From assembly GCA_035578905.1 (NCBI GenBank), contig JAQJVL010000110.1, positions 806,001-870,000 of the forward strand: 64,000 nt of DNA, given 5' to 3'. The number at the start of each line of letters is the position of its first letter. Within the stretch, counting starts at the first letter, position 1. The notes under the pieces were generated by a model, which was not told the DNA's origin, did not search any database, and saw only the letters and a program-made list of their open reading frames with translations. Below, one piece after another: positions 12,101 through 21,996 of the stretch. Made by a program: the position numbers and the translations under genes. Origin of the DNA: Stictocephala bisonia (taxonomy: Eukaryota; Arthropoda; Insecta; Hemiptera; Membracidae).

Positions 12101-15100
12101 ATATGTGAATTGAAATTGAAACAATTGAAAATACCAATTAACACGTTCACTGGTAACGAAAAATTATAATCCTATGGCTGTGCTAAAAATATTCTACTAT
12201 TTTACTAATCATAGTTATAATAAGAATATAAATAATAATCATTCATATTCGCCTTAAAATACCAACAACGTTGTGTCGGCGTCTCATATGTAAGAATAAG
12301 ATTAAGAATAAGAAGAATAAATGATCTATACTTGTAATGTTAGGCAAGGCCGTAATTATAAAAAATAATCAATAACGCCCGTAGAAGTCGTTAGCATAAA
12401 GCATAAAAATGTTGTGTAGTGTGCCAGCCAAAGGCGCAATGCCCATGGGCATCAGCCGCACCTAGCGTGGCGATACCATAATGCCCATTGGCATTATCTG
12501 AACATGTTAATATAAACAAAATACATAACTCAAAATAGCTATCAAAAGTAGAATCGAACCTGGGAATAAACCTTGTGAATTGGATTATATATGAGGTGAA
12601 AATATTAATGACAACAATACATTATTTTTACAATATTCACAAAGTGTTAGATCACTACACTCTTCATCATCATTTGGAAGAGGGCAGAGTTTGTGAACAC
12701 TTCTCTTAACTTCTCCCGATTTCGTTTCACAGAAGTAACTCTGTTGAGCCCTTCTTGCTGGGGTGTAATCCAGTGATCCTTCCCTTGGGCCATTATAGAG
12801 GGTAGTGTTGTCTTCTTTAAGTAAAGACAAGTTGTCTCAACCTCTAAGTCCTCTGTTGACTTTTTCCTTTTCCAAGATATTCTCTGAACCACCTGGTCCA
12901 GAAATGCTGAAGCAGCCTTTGTAGGCACTGCCAACGTGAACGTCTTCCATCTGCAATATGATTAAGAGAAGGTTCTGGAAGTGCTGTTAATGAGCCACCT
13001 GTTAGGAAGTGAGCAGGGGAAAGGGAGGAGAGATCAGAAGGATCACTTGAAAGTGCTACAATCAGTCTATAATTTAGTACTGCCTCTACTTGTGTCCATA
13101 TAGTGTTGAACACTTCGTAGGTGAGAGAAGCCGTCCCCATAACTCTTTTCAAATGATATTTTAAAGATTTCACAACTGCATCCTTTTTTCCTATTTTACA
13201 AGTCGTCCCATGTGAAGTAAATATGAAGGGTTGAAACACCACAGAATTCCTTCCTTACATACAGCCTTTATTATGGGATGAGCTTCTGTATTAAAGAATT
13301 TGCATAGCTCTTTCAATTATCTGCCTGCTTTGACATTTTTACCACTGTCTGATTGGATCGTTACATATCTGCCCTTCCTAGAGATATATCTTCTTAGAGC
13401 TCACCTTGTCAGATATGGCTTCTCAGTTGTCAAGTCACTCACCAGATCTAAATGAATAGCCTTTGTGGCAAAACACACAAACAGCAAGGTAGCCCTTGGT
13501 TATTCCTGCATTTCGTTGGCGACATTGCGTTAGTTGAAATGGTTTACAGTAATCCACTTTTGTGTGCAAAAATGGTTCACACTATTTTGTGGTAGTTCAT
13601 CCATTAGCTGCTTGTGATATTTTGGTTTGGATTTGAAGTAGGTAATGTATTTGTGAACTATATTATGTGCAAGATTCTTTTTCAACAGTTTAAAACTATC
13701 TCTAAAATGATTTATTATAAACATAAATAGAAAGAAGGAATTTGGATTTCGTTGGTCAAATCTTTAAATCATGAATTCTCTAAAAAAAAAACTTTTGACA
13801 AGCCATTCTCATAATCTAGATGTAAAAATTTGTCTGTACACTAAATTTCGGAGACTGTGGTAATTTTCAAAAATGTTTCTTCCCAATGTATAGGGGTTTT
13901 ATTTGACTAATTGCAATCAATGGCTTTCTTCGAAGTTTGCGTGTCCTATATTATATGTGTGAGCTTTTTTATGTTTAAGTAACTATCAAGTTATACTTTC
14001 TCTTTTTGTGAGCCTTGGCAGTTGATTTCAGAATTTATACAATAATTTACCACGTTCACTATGGCCGACGCACGCCTATCAGCTGGTTAAGGCTCGCCAT
14101 GCGTATGACTGGCGAGCTAGTCAATACGGCATTGGTATTGTACACGTTAAATCGGTCCCGAATTATTGTAAATGAATTTAACTCATGTAGATAACAAAAG
14201 CTTGTTTCGTTTGTATGCCATCATAAAGGAATTTTCATAATTTTTAGGAGTAAAAGTAAATGAACAAAATAAAAACGTATAGCGTTTCAGCATGTAAGAC
14301 AACCTATTAGCACATTTTCAGCAATGAATGTGTTAAAATGAATGGGATGTAAATTATTAATTGTACTTTGTGACAGGATACATATGGAGGCAATAGATTT
14401 GAAAACCACAAACAAAGCAAATTTAACGAAGTCCCAAATAGCTGCAACAATGAATGGCAATCTAGTAGCACTGTGCTGTCAGACAGAAGACGATGTGTTT
14501 CCCAACTGTCTTGGATTTGGTAAGTTTCCTGAATATTAGTTTAGTAATGTTTTAGATCACAATTGAAGAAATTTTGTCTAGCCAGTACCAAACCATTCTC
14601 AATACAGAAGAATATTAAATATCGTAGTTTTTATTCTACTGTATTCGGAAGTTAAATCAGTAAAAGATTTGTAAATGCATTCCATGCAAATACACTGCAT
14701 ATGTCTGATAGATGTATTTGTCAAATAAAGGAAAACTTTAGCTATGCTTATAGTAAGTAACAATATATGACACAGTTGCCCTATAGTGATCAAGGTAATG
14801 GTGGCTCATGTGAGAAATATATTAATTATGGTTTAATATATTCAAATACATACATTCTTGTATGTATTAAAATCTTTCCCATGCTCCCTAGCTTTGAAAA
14901 CTCCCTTATTATACAGTTGTTCATGGCAGATGGTGTGGGGAATGATTATCAGTAAACCTCAATCTTCCATTGTGCTACATTGCCGTCAAAATTCAAATCT
15001 GCTGAAGATATTTATCACTAGGAACAGCTGATTTTCCTCAAGGCTAGTAAAGAGGAGGTTGGCCAGTTGACACAGTATTTGTGATGTCAACACTGGTCCC

Positions 15101-16080
15101 TTGAGTATGGCCTGCTCAAAATGTGTTTAATTCCGATTGTGACGTCTCAATACGCATCAGTGGCTTCAGTGGTTATATGTTAATGCATTACTTTCGTTTG
15201 ACTATTAATTTAATCGTCACTAACCTCTGAATCTGACAGTACAAATTTATACATAATCTCTCAAATTATTCGTTTCCATGTGTTAAGTAGCAAGTTGAGC
15301 AGAATATATCCAGTCATAACATTTAAAGTCAGTTGGCGAGAAACAATTTTTATTTTATGGTCAGAAATATTTCACCTGCATAAAAGTTTTAGGAAAACAA
15401 CTGAACTAAAATTTATTTCAAAAAATATTCTGTATGGTTGTTTCTTTAGCCGTGAGAGTGGTGAAAGACCAAATTAATTTGCTAGGCATTGGCAGTGCGT
15501 CTGCGAGTGCTCTGGGGTTTGTTTCAGTTGCATATGATCAATATGTAGTCATATTTATGTTTGTAGTAAGATTTCATTTTATTGTTGCTTTATTTACTTT
15601 ACATGCATTAAAGTGAGCTTAATTTTAATCAAGTTAACGTTCGATTTCCCCATATACGCTAGTGTTTCAGAGGTGCTGCCGTGACGTCACAGATCCCTCC
15701 TCTAAACACAGGCATCAATGCAGTATAGAAAGTGGGCTAACTTCCTCTTTACTTGCCTTAGATTTACCAATTTTGTGACATTCCCTTTTTATTTTGAAGA
15801 TTGCATTGACACCTTAACCTTTTCCACTCCATTTATTTTGCCAGATGATGCCCTGCCAGATCCATTTAATTTTTTCAATTGTGCATATGTTTCTTATATA
15901 TGCACAATTGAATATATATATATCACAATGACCTATTATGTAAGCAAGTTCTAAGTGTTATATACCAAATTATTCAGTATAATCTGGTGAACATTGTTAT
16001 GTAATTTATGTACCTTTTACTCAGATATAAAAATTTGCATATAAAAATGTTTTAAAAATTTATGATATTTTGATTGTTTT

Positions 16081-16134
<54 letters not shown>

Positions 16135-18704
16135 GCATGAACATCATTAAAACAAGCATTTAATTCTAGACAGATAAAAACTAATTTTGTTTGGTTTTTG
16201 AAACATATTATAATTTCTATATGCTACTTTATAAAACATTACAAAGCGTTTTCACTTAACCAAATTATCATTTTGTAGAATACTAAAGTGTAATGTAATG
16301 TATATCACAATTTTTTAACTGTTGCAGTTCTGTTTGTAGTCACACTTGACATATATGCAAATAGTACTGATACTGGTAACAGTATTTTGTTCAAACACAA
16401 ATGAATATATAAAACCGTAAACATTTGACAAACATAGCTTCAATATTTGTGTCATCTAAACTATCTCTACTTGTAGACACCATAATAGTAGCTATACATG
16501 AAAAAAGTACACAAATTTAAACTATAACCACTTTGATATATTCTGAAAACTAATAACAGTAACTAACAAACATAATATAAAAACAAAAACAATATAAATA
16601 TTGTTTACAAATACAACCTATATGTGCAACAGTGAACGTTCAATGTGAAGACAACAGCCGGAGCTGACTAAAGCTGATTGGTTTTACAACGAAAAAAAAA
16701 GAATACTATGAAGTTCAAATCAAACACTGAGTTACTCAAAATATAAGTAAATATTACCATGGCAACTATAGAAACTTTAAACAATATCTGGAACAAACTG
16801 GAAATGAAATAAAAGATAAACGTACTACCACTGTACGTGTATGGGTGGGTCACTTCCACTGTACGTGTATGGGTGGGCGGTTGGGTCAATGCCACTGTAC
16901 ATGTATGGGTGGGCGGGTGGGTCAATGCCACTGTTAAGGAAATTTGGAACTGAATATTTTCTTCAGTTAATATATTTTGTTTTATGATACTTTATTTATT
17001 ACATTTTCTCCCCCTCACCTCCTCCAACTATAAGACTTACCATTGGGATTTAGGGCACACCCAAACGAGATAGACTGGTCTATTTATATGTTGGTAAATA
17101 TTTTAACTGTTGGTTATATCTTACTTTGTTTCATTGGAGTTGAACTGGAAAATAGTGATATCGAACTCAGTTCACCTATGGAGTGCAAAAGGTTAAAACC
17201 TCCATTTGCATTCTTATAATTTAACTGATTTCAGTAGTATTGTGGATTTAGTTGATTTATCTTGTTTTCTTTGTTGTAACAGGACTACCATTATGTTACT
17301 TAATAGCAAGATTTTTTTTTCTCAAGATTGGACATGGACCTCCCTCCTTCTACTGACTAAGATTTTATATACATTTCTCCTCAGTGGGTGTTTTGTTTTA
17401 AAACAAAGAAACTGATTTGTGTAGTGAGTTAGTGCTAGCAAGAAATTCTTCGTTACAAATAAAAAAATTATGATTTTACTGCCGTCAACTTTTACAATAA
17501 TAGTCAGCCCCCTGTAATGCCAGGATAACTTTGTATAATTTAAATAATAAAATGAAATTTAGTCCTAGAATTGAACCAAATGTTTGAGAACATGGTTTAA
17601 GATTAATGAAACCTAAATAAAGAATATATTGAGAAGATGACATACTCTGCTACAATGATAGAGACGTGTAGCAGATTATCATTATCATACTCCAGTCACA
17701 TTCATGCACCTTTACACATACACACACACATCTGAATCTCACATAAAAAATTAGTGACTATGAATTGATATAAATTTACATGAAACATATATCCATTATG
17801 CAAATCAATTTCTTGGTTTAAAGTTGTAGATCAAGTTTAGGCTTAGTAAAAGTTCTATCGCCGAGCATAGAATCTATGCTCTGTAGGTAAGAATATTAGA
17901 GCATAGATATTCTAATTCTTAAAATAATTGGAATATCTATAAAAATTAGTAATTATTTGTATATTTTGTTTCTTATTGTAACGTCATAATTTGAAAAAAT
18001 GTAGTTATATCTCAAATCTATCAACAAATTTGACCATTATGTTACGTTCTTTTTAATTTTATTTAAATTAAACTAGTTAAAAATTTTAGTAAGAAACTTC
18101 TATTATTGTTGTAATTTCAAATCCCATTGGCAGTCAATTAATTATTGATAGCAATTTAAATTATTGCAAGGATTGTAAAAATTAATATAAATCGTTAAAT
18201 TATTTAAATTTTCATGAATAAAATATTTTTCTGTCTGCCATTTCCTAAACACAAATATTACATTAGAACTAAGTGGCCGTAGCTTTTTGGATTGCTTTCT
18301 TTAGTAAGACTTGCTGTTGTGATTTAAGGCGTTTTTATTACAAATTAAATTTGAAAAACTTTCAACATTTCTAATGCAAAGGTTGCTTTCTTTTGTGAGT
18401 TTGTAGATCATAGCAATTGATTGTTTCAGGTATTGTTCGTGGAATTGATGTAAAAACTGGCACGCTGTACTTAATCACTCCTATTACTACCTCAACTTTA
18501 AGGAAAGTAAACTGCCTAATAAAAGGCAATGTCAATCTTCCAGAATCCTTGTATTACAACCAAGGACATCATATCAAAGGACACATTCCGTATATGGCAT
18601 ACACGTCGGGTGGTTCCACCGCTCTGTTTGCGAGGAGAGATTATAGGATTCTCCCAACTACTTCAAGGCAACCAAAAAGCAGTCTTGGTAGTTATAATAA
18701 CTGA
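2923..18704 (+). CDS. NOL9: NOL9, polynucleotide 5'-hydroxyl kinase, C-terminal half (four exons, 5' part missing)
   Basis: Spliced plus-strand gene; coding exons 2923-3151, 4595-4696, 14377-14519 and 18430-18704. NOL9 is a nucleolar 5'-OH polynucleotide kinase needed to process the ITS2 spacer of pre-rRNA. The joined frame reads through without a stop. It carries blocks characteristic of the NOL9 C-terminus in order: GFGVTLTCGIIQ and TNVIQIES; then LSPLEARNLVLLSYLS with LSQVTPY; then NCLGF joined to GIVRGIDVKTGTLYLITP; then KVNCLIKGNVNLPESL and HIKGHIPYM. Splice phases agree at every junction (AG+G, AT+G, G+GT), with AG acceptors and GTATGT or GTAAGT donors. The Walker A kinase core must lie upstream, outside the window or unrecognised. 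Intron 2 is about 9.7 kb and is filled with transposons; the last intron is about 3.9 kb. Identification rests on remembered family features, not a search. Confidence 0.87.
3762..4340. mobile_element. Fold-back element, copy 1, with 11-bp flanking direct repeats
   Basis: Two inverted arms of roughly 250 bp (about 3787-4020 and 4090-4331) read GTTAACGTACC inward from both ends and share long, nearly identical stretches, such as the TGTTTTATTATTTTTATTTT part. The unit is flanked by the direct repeat TCAATATTAAT (3751-3761 and 4341-4351). One terminus starts TTATTCATT and the other ends TATTATTTGT, so the extreme ends are not inverted repeats of each other. A shorter relative lies at 19491-19629. 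No coding capacity: the open frame across the arms is an effect of the palindrome. Lies in a NOL9 intron. Confidence 0.72.
4595..4696 (+). CDS. NOL9: NOL9 coding exon (third from 3' end)
   Basis: This 102-nt exon follows TTTGTTTACAG and is followed by GTAAGT. Its first G completes the Arg codon of the previous exon. It encodes GLSPLEARNLVLLSYLS then NMLNSVIKHLSQVTPY, which resembles the LSILSYLSQL and LTPYQ region of NOL9. It ends with AT of a Met codon completed at 14377. Confidence 0.82.
4697..5689. other. NOL9 intron, no gene recognised
   Basis: AT-rich intron sequence. CAGTGGTTCTCAACCT at 5223 resembles a hAT-type terminus and is followed by a G/C-rich patch. No partner end was found, so it is not annotated as an element. 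Confidence 0.5.
5690..6080 (-). pseudogene. Non-LTR retrotransposon, C-terminal fragment
   Basis: Minus-strand frames give a degenerate copy of the region after the reverse transcriptase in a common animal non-LTR lineage. An LQVAEMRFQKR-like block is followed by RIRIEITRERLKVIPLQKK, then RIRWMERVRIENNRLPRIS and a basic tail. The same order (AAEMKFLR, DRIRN, LRLGWFGHVKRLEEGR) is seen in the intact copy at 34594-35171. Several frameshifts are present. It lies in a NOL9 intron and is not part of NOL9. Confidence 0.55.
6081..6984. other. NOL9 intron, no gene recognised
   Basis: AT-rich; nothing recognised. The last eight bases (6977-6984, CTACTATC) are the left target-site duplication of the hAT element that follows. 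Confidence 0.5.
7980..10323 (-). mobile_element. Tigger/pogo-type DNA transposon
   Basis: Terminal inverted repeats: CATTAGAACTTC then ATTAACCGTCAC on the left, CAGTAGAACTTC then GATTAACCGTCAC reading in from the right end at 10323. The right flank is TA; the left flank reads CA, probably a mutated TA duplication. At 2.3 kb it has the usual Tigger length and carries one transposase frame on the minus strand. It sits inside the hAT element, so it inserted later. Confidence 0.88.
8445..9950 (-). pseudogene. Tigger-like DDE transposase with one premature stop
   Basis: A single frame of about 500 codons, broken only by TAA at 8850-8852. Counting from the codon at 9950, residues 19-62 form a CENP-B/Psq-type helix-turn-helix (KLEIIKRLRKGETATSLAQV) and 85-142 a second DNA-binding domain. 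The DDE_1 catalytic core starts near 180. Asp185 (NCDETGLNW), Asp298 (LLLLDNAPTH) and Asp332 (QPMDQGII) supply the triad. The likely true start is Met11 (9920). After the stop the same frame resumes with DAIYNIASSWDDLT and ends in an acidic tail (EEETNEDDDEDLSQE) at 8445. The one lesion suggests a fairly recent copy. Related host genes (TIGD, jerky) exist, but the intact TIRs mark this as a transposon. Confidence 0.9.
11081..12141. other. NOL9 intron, no gene recognised
   Basis: AT-rich sequence; no coding or repeat family recognised. TTAA at 12138-12141 is the left duplication of the MITE that follows. Confidence 0.5.
12142..12506. mobile_element. TTAA-flanked MITE, possibly piggyBac-type
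   Basis: A 365-bp unit flanked by TTAA (12138-12141 and 12507-12510). It has short inverted ends, CACGTTCAC on the left and CATGTTCAG reading in from the right. Near the right end are the inverted-repeat motifs ATGCCCATGGGCAT and AATGCCCATTGGCATT. No coding capacity. The TTAA duplication points to piggyBac, but the short end match leaves chance possible. Confidence 0.48.
12650..13724 (-). pseudogene. BEL/Pao retrotransposon, integrase to C-terminal domain, decayed
   Basis: Minus-strand frames give the 3' part of a BEL/Pao pol. From high to low coordinate: QLMDELPQN near 13610, KAIHLDLVSDLTTEKPYL near 13450 (integrase core), and a block with VKSLKYHLKRVMG, VEAVLNYRLI and DPSDLSSLSPAHFLTGGSL at 13242-12960. 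This is followed by RWQCLQRLLQHFWTRWFREYL and the DUF5641-like tail with LKEDN and GEVKRSVHKLCPLPND near 12830-12660. Several frameshifts and stops separate the blocks. No LTRs, protease or reverse transcriptase were recognised nearby, so this is a fragment. It lies in NOL9 intron 2. Confidence 0.83.
13725..14376. other. NOL9 intron, no gene recognised
   Basis: Ends with the acceptor of the NOL9 exon at 14377. CACGTTCACTATGG at 14053 resembles the end of the MITE at 12142, but no matching opposite end is present. Confidence 0.5.
14377..14519 (+). CDS. NOL9: NOL9 coding exon (penultimate)
   Basis: This 143-nt exon lies between TTTGTGACAG and GTAAGT. It encodes IHMEAIDLKTTN, then MNGNLVALCCQTED and NCLGF. 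The closing CLGF matches the conserved CLGFG element of NOL9, whose Gly codon is split with the next exon. The intron before it is about 9.7 kb. Confidence 0.83.
14520..15874. other. NOL9 last intron, first part, no gene recognised
   Basis: AT-rich intron sequence; short open frames here have no recognisable domain. Confidence 0.5.
15875..15911. repeat. Short perfect hairpin
   Basis: TCAATTGTGCATAT (15875-15888) is followed after 9 bases by its exact inverse complement ATATGCACAATTGA (15898-15911). A 14-bp stem inside the last NOL9 intron; function unknown. Confidence 0.8.
16089..16133. repeat. Poly(T) tract, about 45 bases
   Basis: An uninterrupted T run. It could be the poly(A) tail of a minus-strand retroposed sequence lying to its right, but I did not recognise such a sequence. 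Confidence 0.9.
16134..16825. other. NOL9 last intron, no gene recognised
   Basis: AT-rich, nothing recognised. Confidence 0.45.
16826..16935 (-). repeat. Minisatellite, 36-bp family, short array
   Basis: About three imperfect units of CCACTGTACGTGTATGGGTG plus a GGCGGTTGGGTCAATG part. Same family as the arrays at 27241, 27992, 50270 and 58722. Confidence 0.85.
16936..18429. other. NOL9 last intron, final part
   Basis: AT-rich. A short CA-rich run at about 17715-17732 and a small palindrome AGCATAGAATCTATGCT near 17876. Nothing else recognised. Confidence 0.45.
18430..18704 (+). CDS. NOL9: NOL9 last coding exon
   Basis: The exon follows ATTGTTTCAG and opens with GT, completing the Gly codon from 14519. 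It encodes IVRGIDVKTGTLYLITP, KVNCLIKGNVNLPESL and HIKGHIPYMAY, then a short basic tail ending at TAA 18702-18704. This is the best-matching part of the gene to the C-terminus of NOL9 (GI.RGID, LY.LTP, VNCL..G, G.IPY). Confidence 0.88.
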
Positions 18705-18750
18705 CAACTCTTTGTATAAAAATGACTGAGCATGCAAAAAGGGTTTTATT

Positions 18751-18756
18751 AATAAA
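18751..18756 (+). terminator. Poly(A) signal of NOL9
   Basis: AATAAA 47 bases after the NOL9 stop codon, the first canonical signal downstream of it. Confidence 0.7.
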
Positions 18757-19481
18757 GAAGTTTATTGCTTTATATTGGACTGTTTTTATTTTAGCATTTG
18801 TTATTAAACCCTAGATCTGGGGTAAAAGGCAAATTTGTTCATATCATGAATTGTAAAAGAATTTATATTAATATCATATTAAAACAAGCAAATTATGTGG
18901 TGCACCAAAAATCAAGGGTTAACCCTTGTATTTCAAAGCATGAGCTTGATTTTGCAGGTTTGAACATGTATCTCTGCAATTAAATAGTGATATAATGTTA
19001 AGTGCTGATAACCTGACATGGAAACCACTTACTTTGATTTTTACATGATCCTTGTTTTAATATGCCTTATTTTGAACCTTTAGATAGACAATACATGTAT
19101 ATTTACATTAAATCAAGTTCAATTTTTTTATTTATATAGAAAGGTGAAAAATCAGGTACCTGCCTATTAAAGGTGGGTTTTAGGACTACAAATTTAGTGA
19201 TACTTGTTAATAATTTAGTTTTGTTGTGTCAATTTAAGCAGCCCAAAACTGTTTCAAACCTTTGTGGAATATAATACCTTGCTCCTCACACACTTGACGT
19301 ATATATTTCTAATTAAAACATATATAAACCAAAATAAAAAACCCACGCTAATCATGGTTCGCATCTATAGATAACTAGTATCTAAAATTATTGGTGATTA
19401 AGTCGTAGTAATCTCACCACCAACTTGGAGGTGTAACATTATGTGCAACAAATTGTTCACATTTACTTTTACAAAAATCGT
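18757..19481. other. Intergenic, no gene recognised
   Basis: AT-rich sequence after the NOL9 poly(A) signal. Confidence 0.45.
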
Positions 19482-19490
19482 ACAGATTTG

Positions 19491-19629
19491 ACAAATAATA
19501 AGGTTAACGTACCTTTGTCGTCTTCAGCTACAAACTCCAATCCAATAAATAGGATTTTGTAGCTGAAAAGGTACATTAACTTTATTATTTGTCATATATA
19601 TCAGCTCAGGAGGCTTTAACAATGAATAA
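19491..19629. mobile_element. Fold-back element, copy 2 (short), with 9-bp flanking direct repeats
   Basis: Opposite orientation to the copy at 3762-4340 and much shorter. It begins ACAAATAATAAGGTTAACG and ends CAATGAATAA, the exact counterparts of the two ends of copy 1. The middle is a small hairpin around TCCAATAAATAGGATTTTGT. It is flanked by ACAGATTTG (19482-19490 and 19630-19638). Sharing both termini with copy 1 while having different flanks shows that this is a mobile unit. Confidence 0.72.
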
Positions 19630-19748
19630 ACAGATTTGTTTGCCAAATGAAATCAATTTCTTGTGATTATTGGCATAATGTATCACAAAAAGAACAGCTG
19701 CTTATTTTAATTATAAACCAAGTTAATGTGTGAGCTTACTGGTAGATA

Positions 19749-21074
19749 CGAGGGTCGTCCAGAAAGTAAAGAACGATTGTGCATCACATGAGGCGCCATC
19801 CCCCACCACTGCGACTGCGCACATGCTAGTTACCTCTGGCTGTCCTATCAGTGTGAGCCGAGTTTCGTTCCTGTGCGGTCACGCGTCTTTGCTCTGTAAA
19901 CTTTCAAAATGGCGGTGCCCATTGAAAATCTCACAAAGTGCGCAGTGTCATTCGGTTTTTGAATGCTCAAAATGTTCGTCCTATCGAAATTTATAGGCAA
20001 ATAAACACTTTTTATGGTGAGAATGTAATGAACGAATCTTCAGTGAGGAAATGGTCCATTATGTTCAACCAAGGAAGAACCAATGTGCACGATGAAGAAC
20101 GGATTGGGAGGCCATCACTTGTGACTGAGGAATTGGAGAAAAAAGTTGACGACAAAATTCAGGAAAACCGGCGATTCACTTTAACCACTTTAAAAGACGC
20201 TATTCCAGACATTTCTCGATCCCTCTTACATGAAATTGTGACTGAGCATCTTGGGTAAAAAAAATGTGCGCTCGGTGGGTTCCAAAGTTTCTCACAGAAG
20301 TCCAAAAGGCTAAACGAATAGGAGCAGCCCTTGAACTTCTTATCCGATATGATAGTGATGGTGAACAATTTCTCGATCATATTGTGACCGGAGATGAAAC
20401 TTGGGTTTCGTACAAAACTCTGGAAACAAAGCTACAATCCATGGGGTGGCATCATTCAAACTCGCCCTCAAAACCTGTAAAAGAAAAATCAAATCTGAAC
20501 ACAAGAAAATTGATGGCAACTGTTTTTTGGGACCGCAAAGGTTTAATCCATGTAGAGTTTTTGCCAAGGGGAGAAAGAATAAATTCAGAAGCCTATTGCA
20601 AAACCCTTCAATGATTCAGACGTGCAATACAGAACAAAAGACGTGGCATGTTGTCAAAAAAAGTGTTTTTGATCCACGACAATGCTCGGCCCCATGCATC
20701 GGTGCAGACCCAGCAAGAACTTCAAGGTCTAAAGTGGGAAATTTTTGGACACCCTCCCTATAGTCGCTGACCTCGCGCCTTCAAATTACTATCTGTTACC
20801 GTAACTGAAAACATTCTTGGATGGGGAAGCAGTTTGGAAACGATGAAGAATTGAAAGAAGAAGTGACATCCTGGCTCAGATCTTTGGTGGCTGAAGAGTA
20901 TAACATCGAAATTGAAAAACTGATTCCTCGGTACAATAAATGCCTTGACAACCAAGGCAACTACATTGAGAAGTAGGCTAAGTTACTGTGAGTATGCAAA
21001 TAAAGTTCTGTGTTGTTATCTTTCGTTTTTAATTTTTTATACCAAAACGTTCTTTACTAACTGGATGACCCTCG
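19749..21074 (+). mobile_element. mariner transposon
   Basis: Terminal inverted repeats of about 27 bp begin CGAGGGTCGTCCAGAAAG on the left and CGAGGGTCATCCAGTTAG reading in from the right. TA duplications lie at 19747-19748 and 21075-21076. The 1.33-kb length is typical of mariner. It encodes a broken transposase and sits about 1 kb past the NOL9 stop. Confidence 0.92.
19909..20976 (+). pseudogene. mariner transposase, frameshifted
   Basis: The usual mariner start ATG GCG GTG is at 19909 and the stop at 20974-20976. N-terminal HTH blocks (RSVIRFLNAQNV, ESSVRKW, DEERIGRPS) are followed by the catalytic region with GDETWVSY near 20390, FWDRKGLIHVEFLP near 20530, HDNARPHAS near 20680 and a PPYS..LAPS-type third Asp site near 20765. 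At least four frameshifts or stops break it (near 19935, 20257, 20612 and 20765). Family: D,D34D mariner. It is dead. Confidence 0.9.
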
Positions 21075-21076
21075 TA

Positions 21077-21996
21077 ACATGCTATAAAGGGTGACTCATA
21101 AAGTCCCCCCCCTCTACTTGAAAAATAAGGAAAAACCACTTCATTAGCTAATTACAGCTGACAAAATATTACAGCTTGATTCCTGGCCAAAGAGTGAAAT
21201 AAAGTGGCACATTTGACTGTATCTTGAACAGAAAAGTTCCTAAAATCAGTTTCAGATCTGTGACTTTAGTAGTTTTTGAGTGGTGCATGGTTAAATGCAA
21301 GAAATTGGAGCATGCATGAGTTTTTTACATTTAATATACAGTAACTTTGTTTAATGGGTGCTAAATATAAAAAGTTTTCAAACATACAGAGTAACGTAGA
21401 GAATTTATTTCTGAGAAAATTAATGTTAACTTAATCAAAAATAAATGTGAAATACATAAAAAAAAACTTTAACTTCACTTAGTATAATAACTTATTAATT
21501 TCAAGTACAATACCAATATTTATCAGTATGAACACACAATATTACTTAGCCTATTTCATACGTGTTCATTTAATTTTTTTTTTTAAGGCTGAAGATTAAT
21601 AAAATAAATGTTTAGATTACCTTTCAACAACCCTTAGTTAAACCTTCAAGTCCAGTGGGACGAAGCCATATAGTTGAATGTGACAACCATGCTTACAACT
21701 TTCCCTGGTTTAACATTAAGAAAGATTTAACATCCTCTATATTACAAACACCATGGTTTACATTCCAACAGCTGTTAAAATTCTAAAGATATCATTATTT
21801 ACACTTGAACAGCTGTCACTTTTGAATCTGAATTAAAAATCTTTCTCTGTGTTATTCTTATGGCCGAAAAACGTACTTTGAGGGCTTTCTGTGCCCTTCG
21901 GAGTGAAAATATTGAAGAATTAAGACCTTATTAAACAACTACAAACTGTCTGACACCAAAACCGTTTAAATTTATCAATATGAGAGGAGTTGCGTT
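21077..21996. other. Unassigned, possibly a transposon remnant
   Basis: Begins near GGGTGACTCATAAAGTCCC (21089), which looks like a transposon end. ATGGCCGAAAAACGTACTTT near 21861 opens a short frame (MAEKRTLRAFCALRSENIEE) that looks like a transposase N-terminus, but I could not place it. The non-LTR relic to the right may have cut it. Confidence 0.3.

Noticed and set aside
14053..14153. Possible second MITE with a CACGTTCAC start and a nearby TTAA
   Set aside because: The right side does not match the left as an inverted repeat and the left flank is TTAC.
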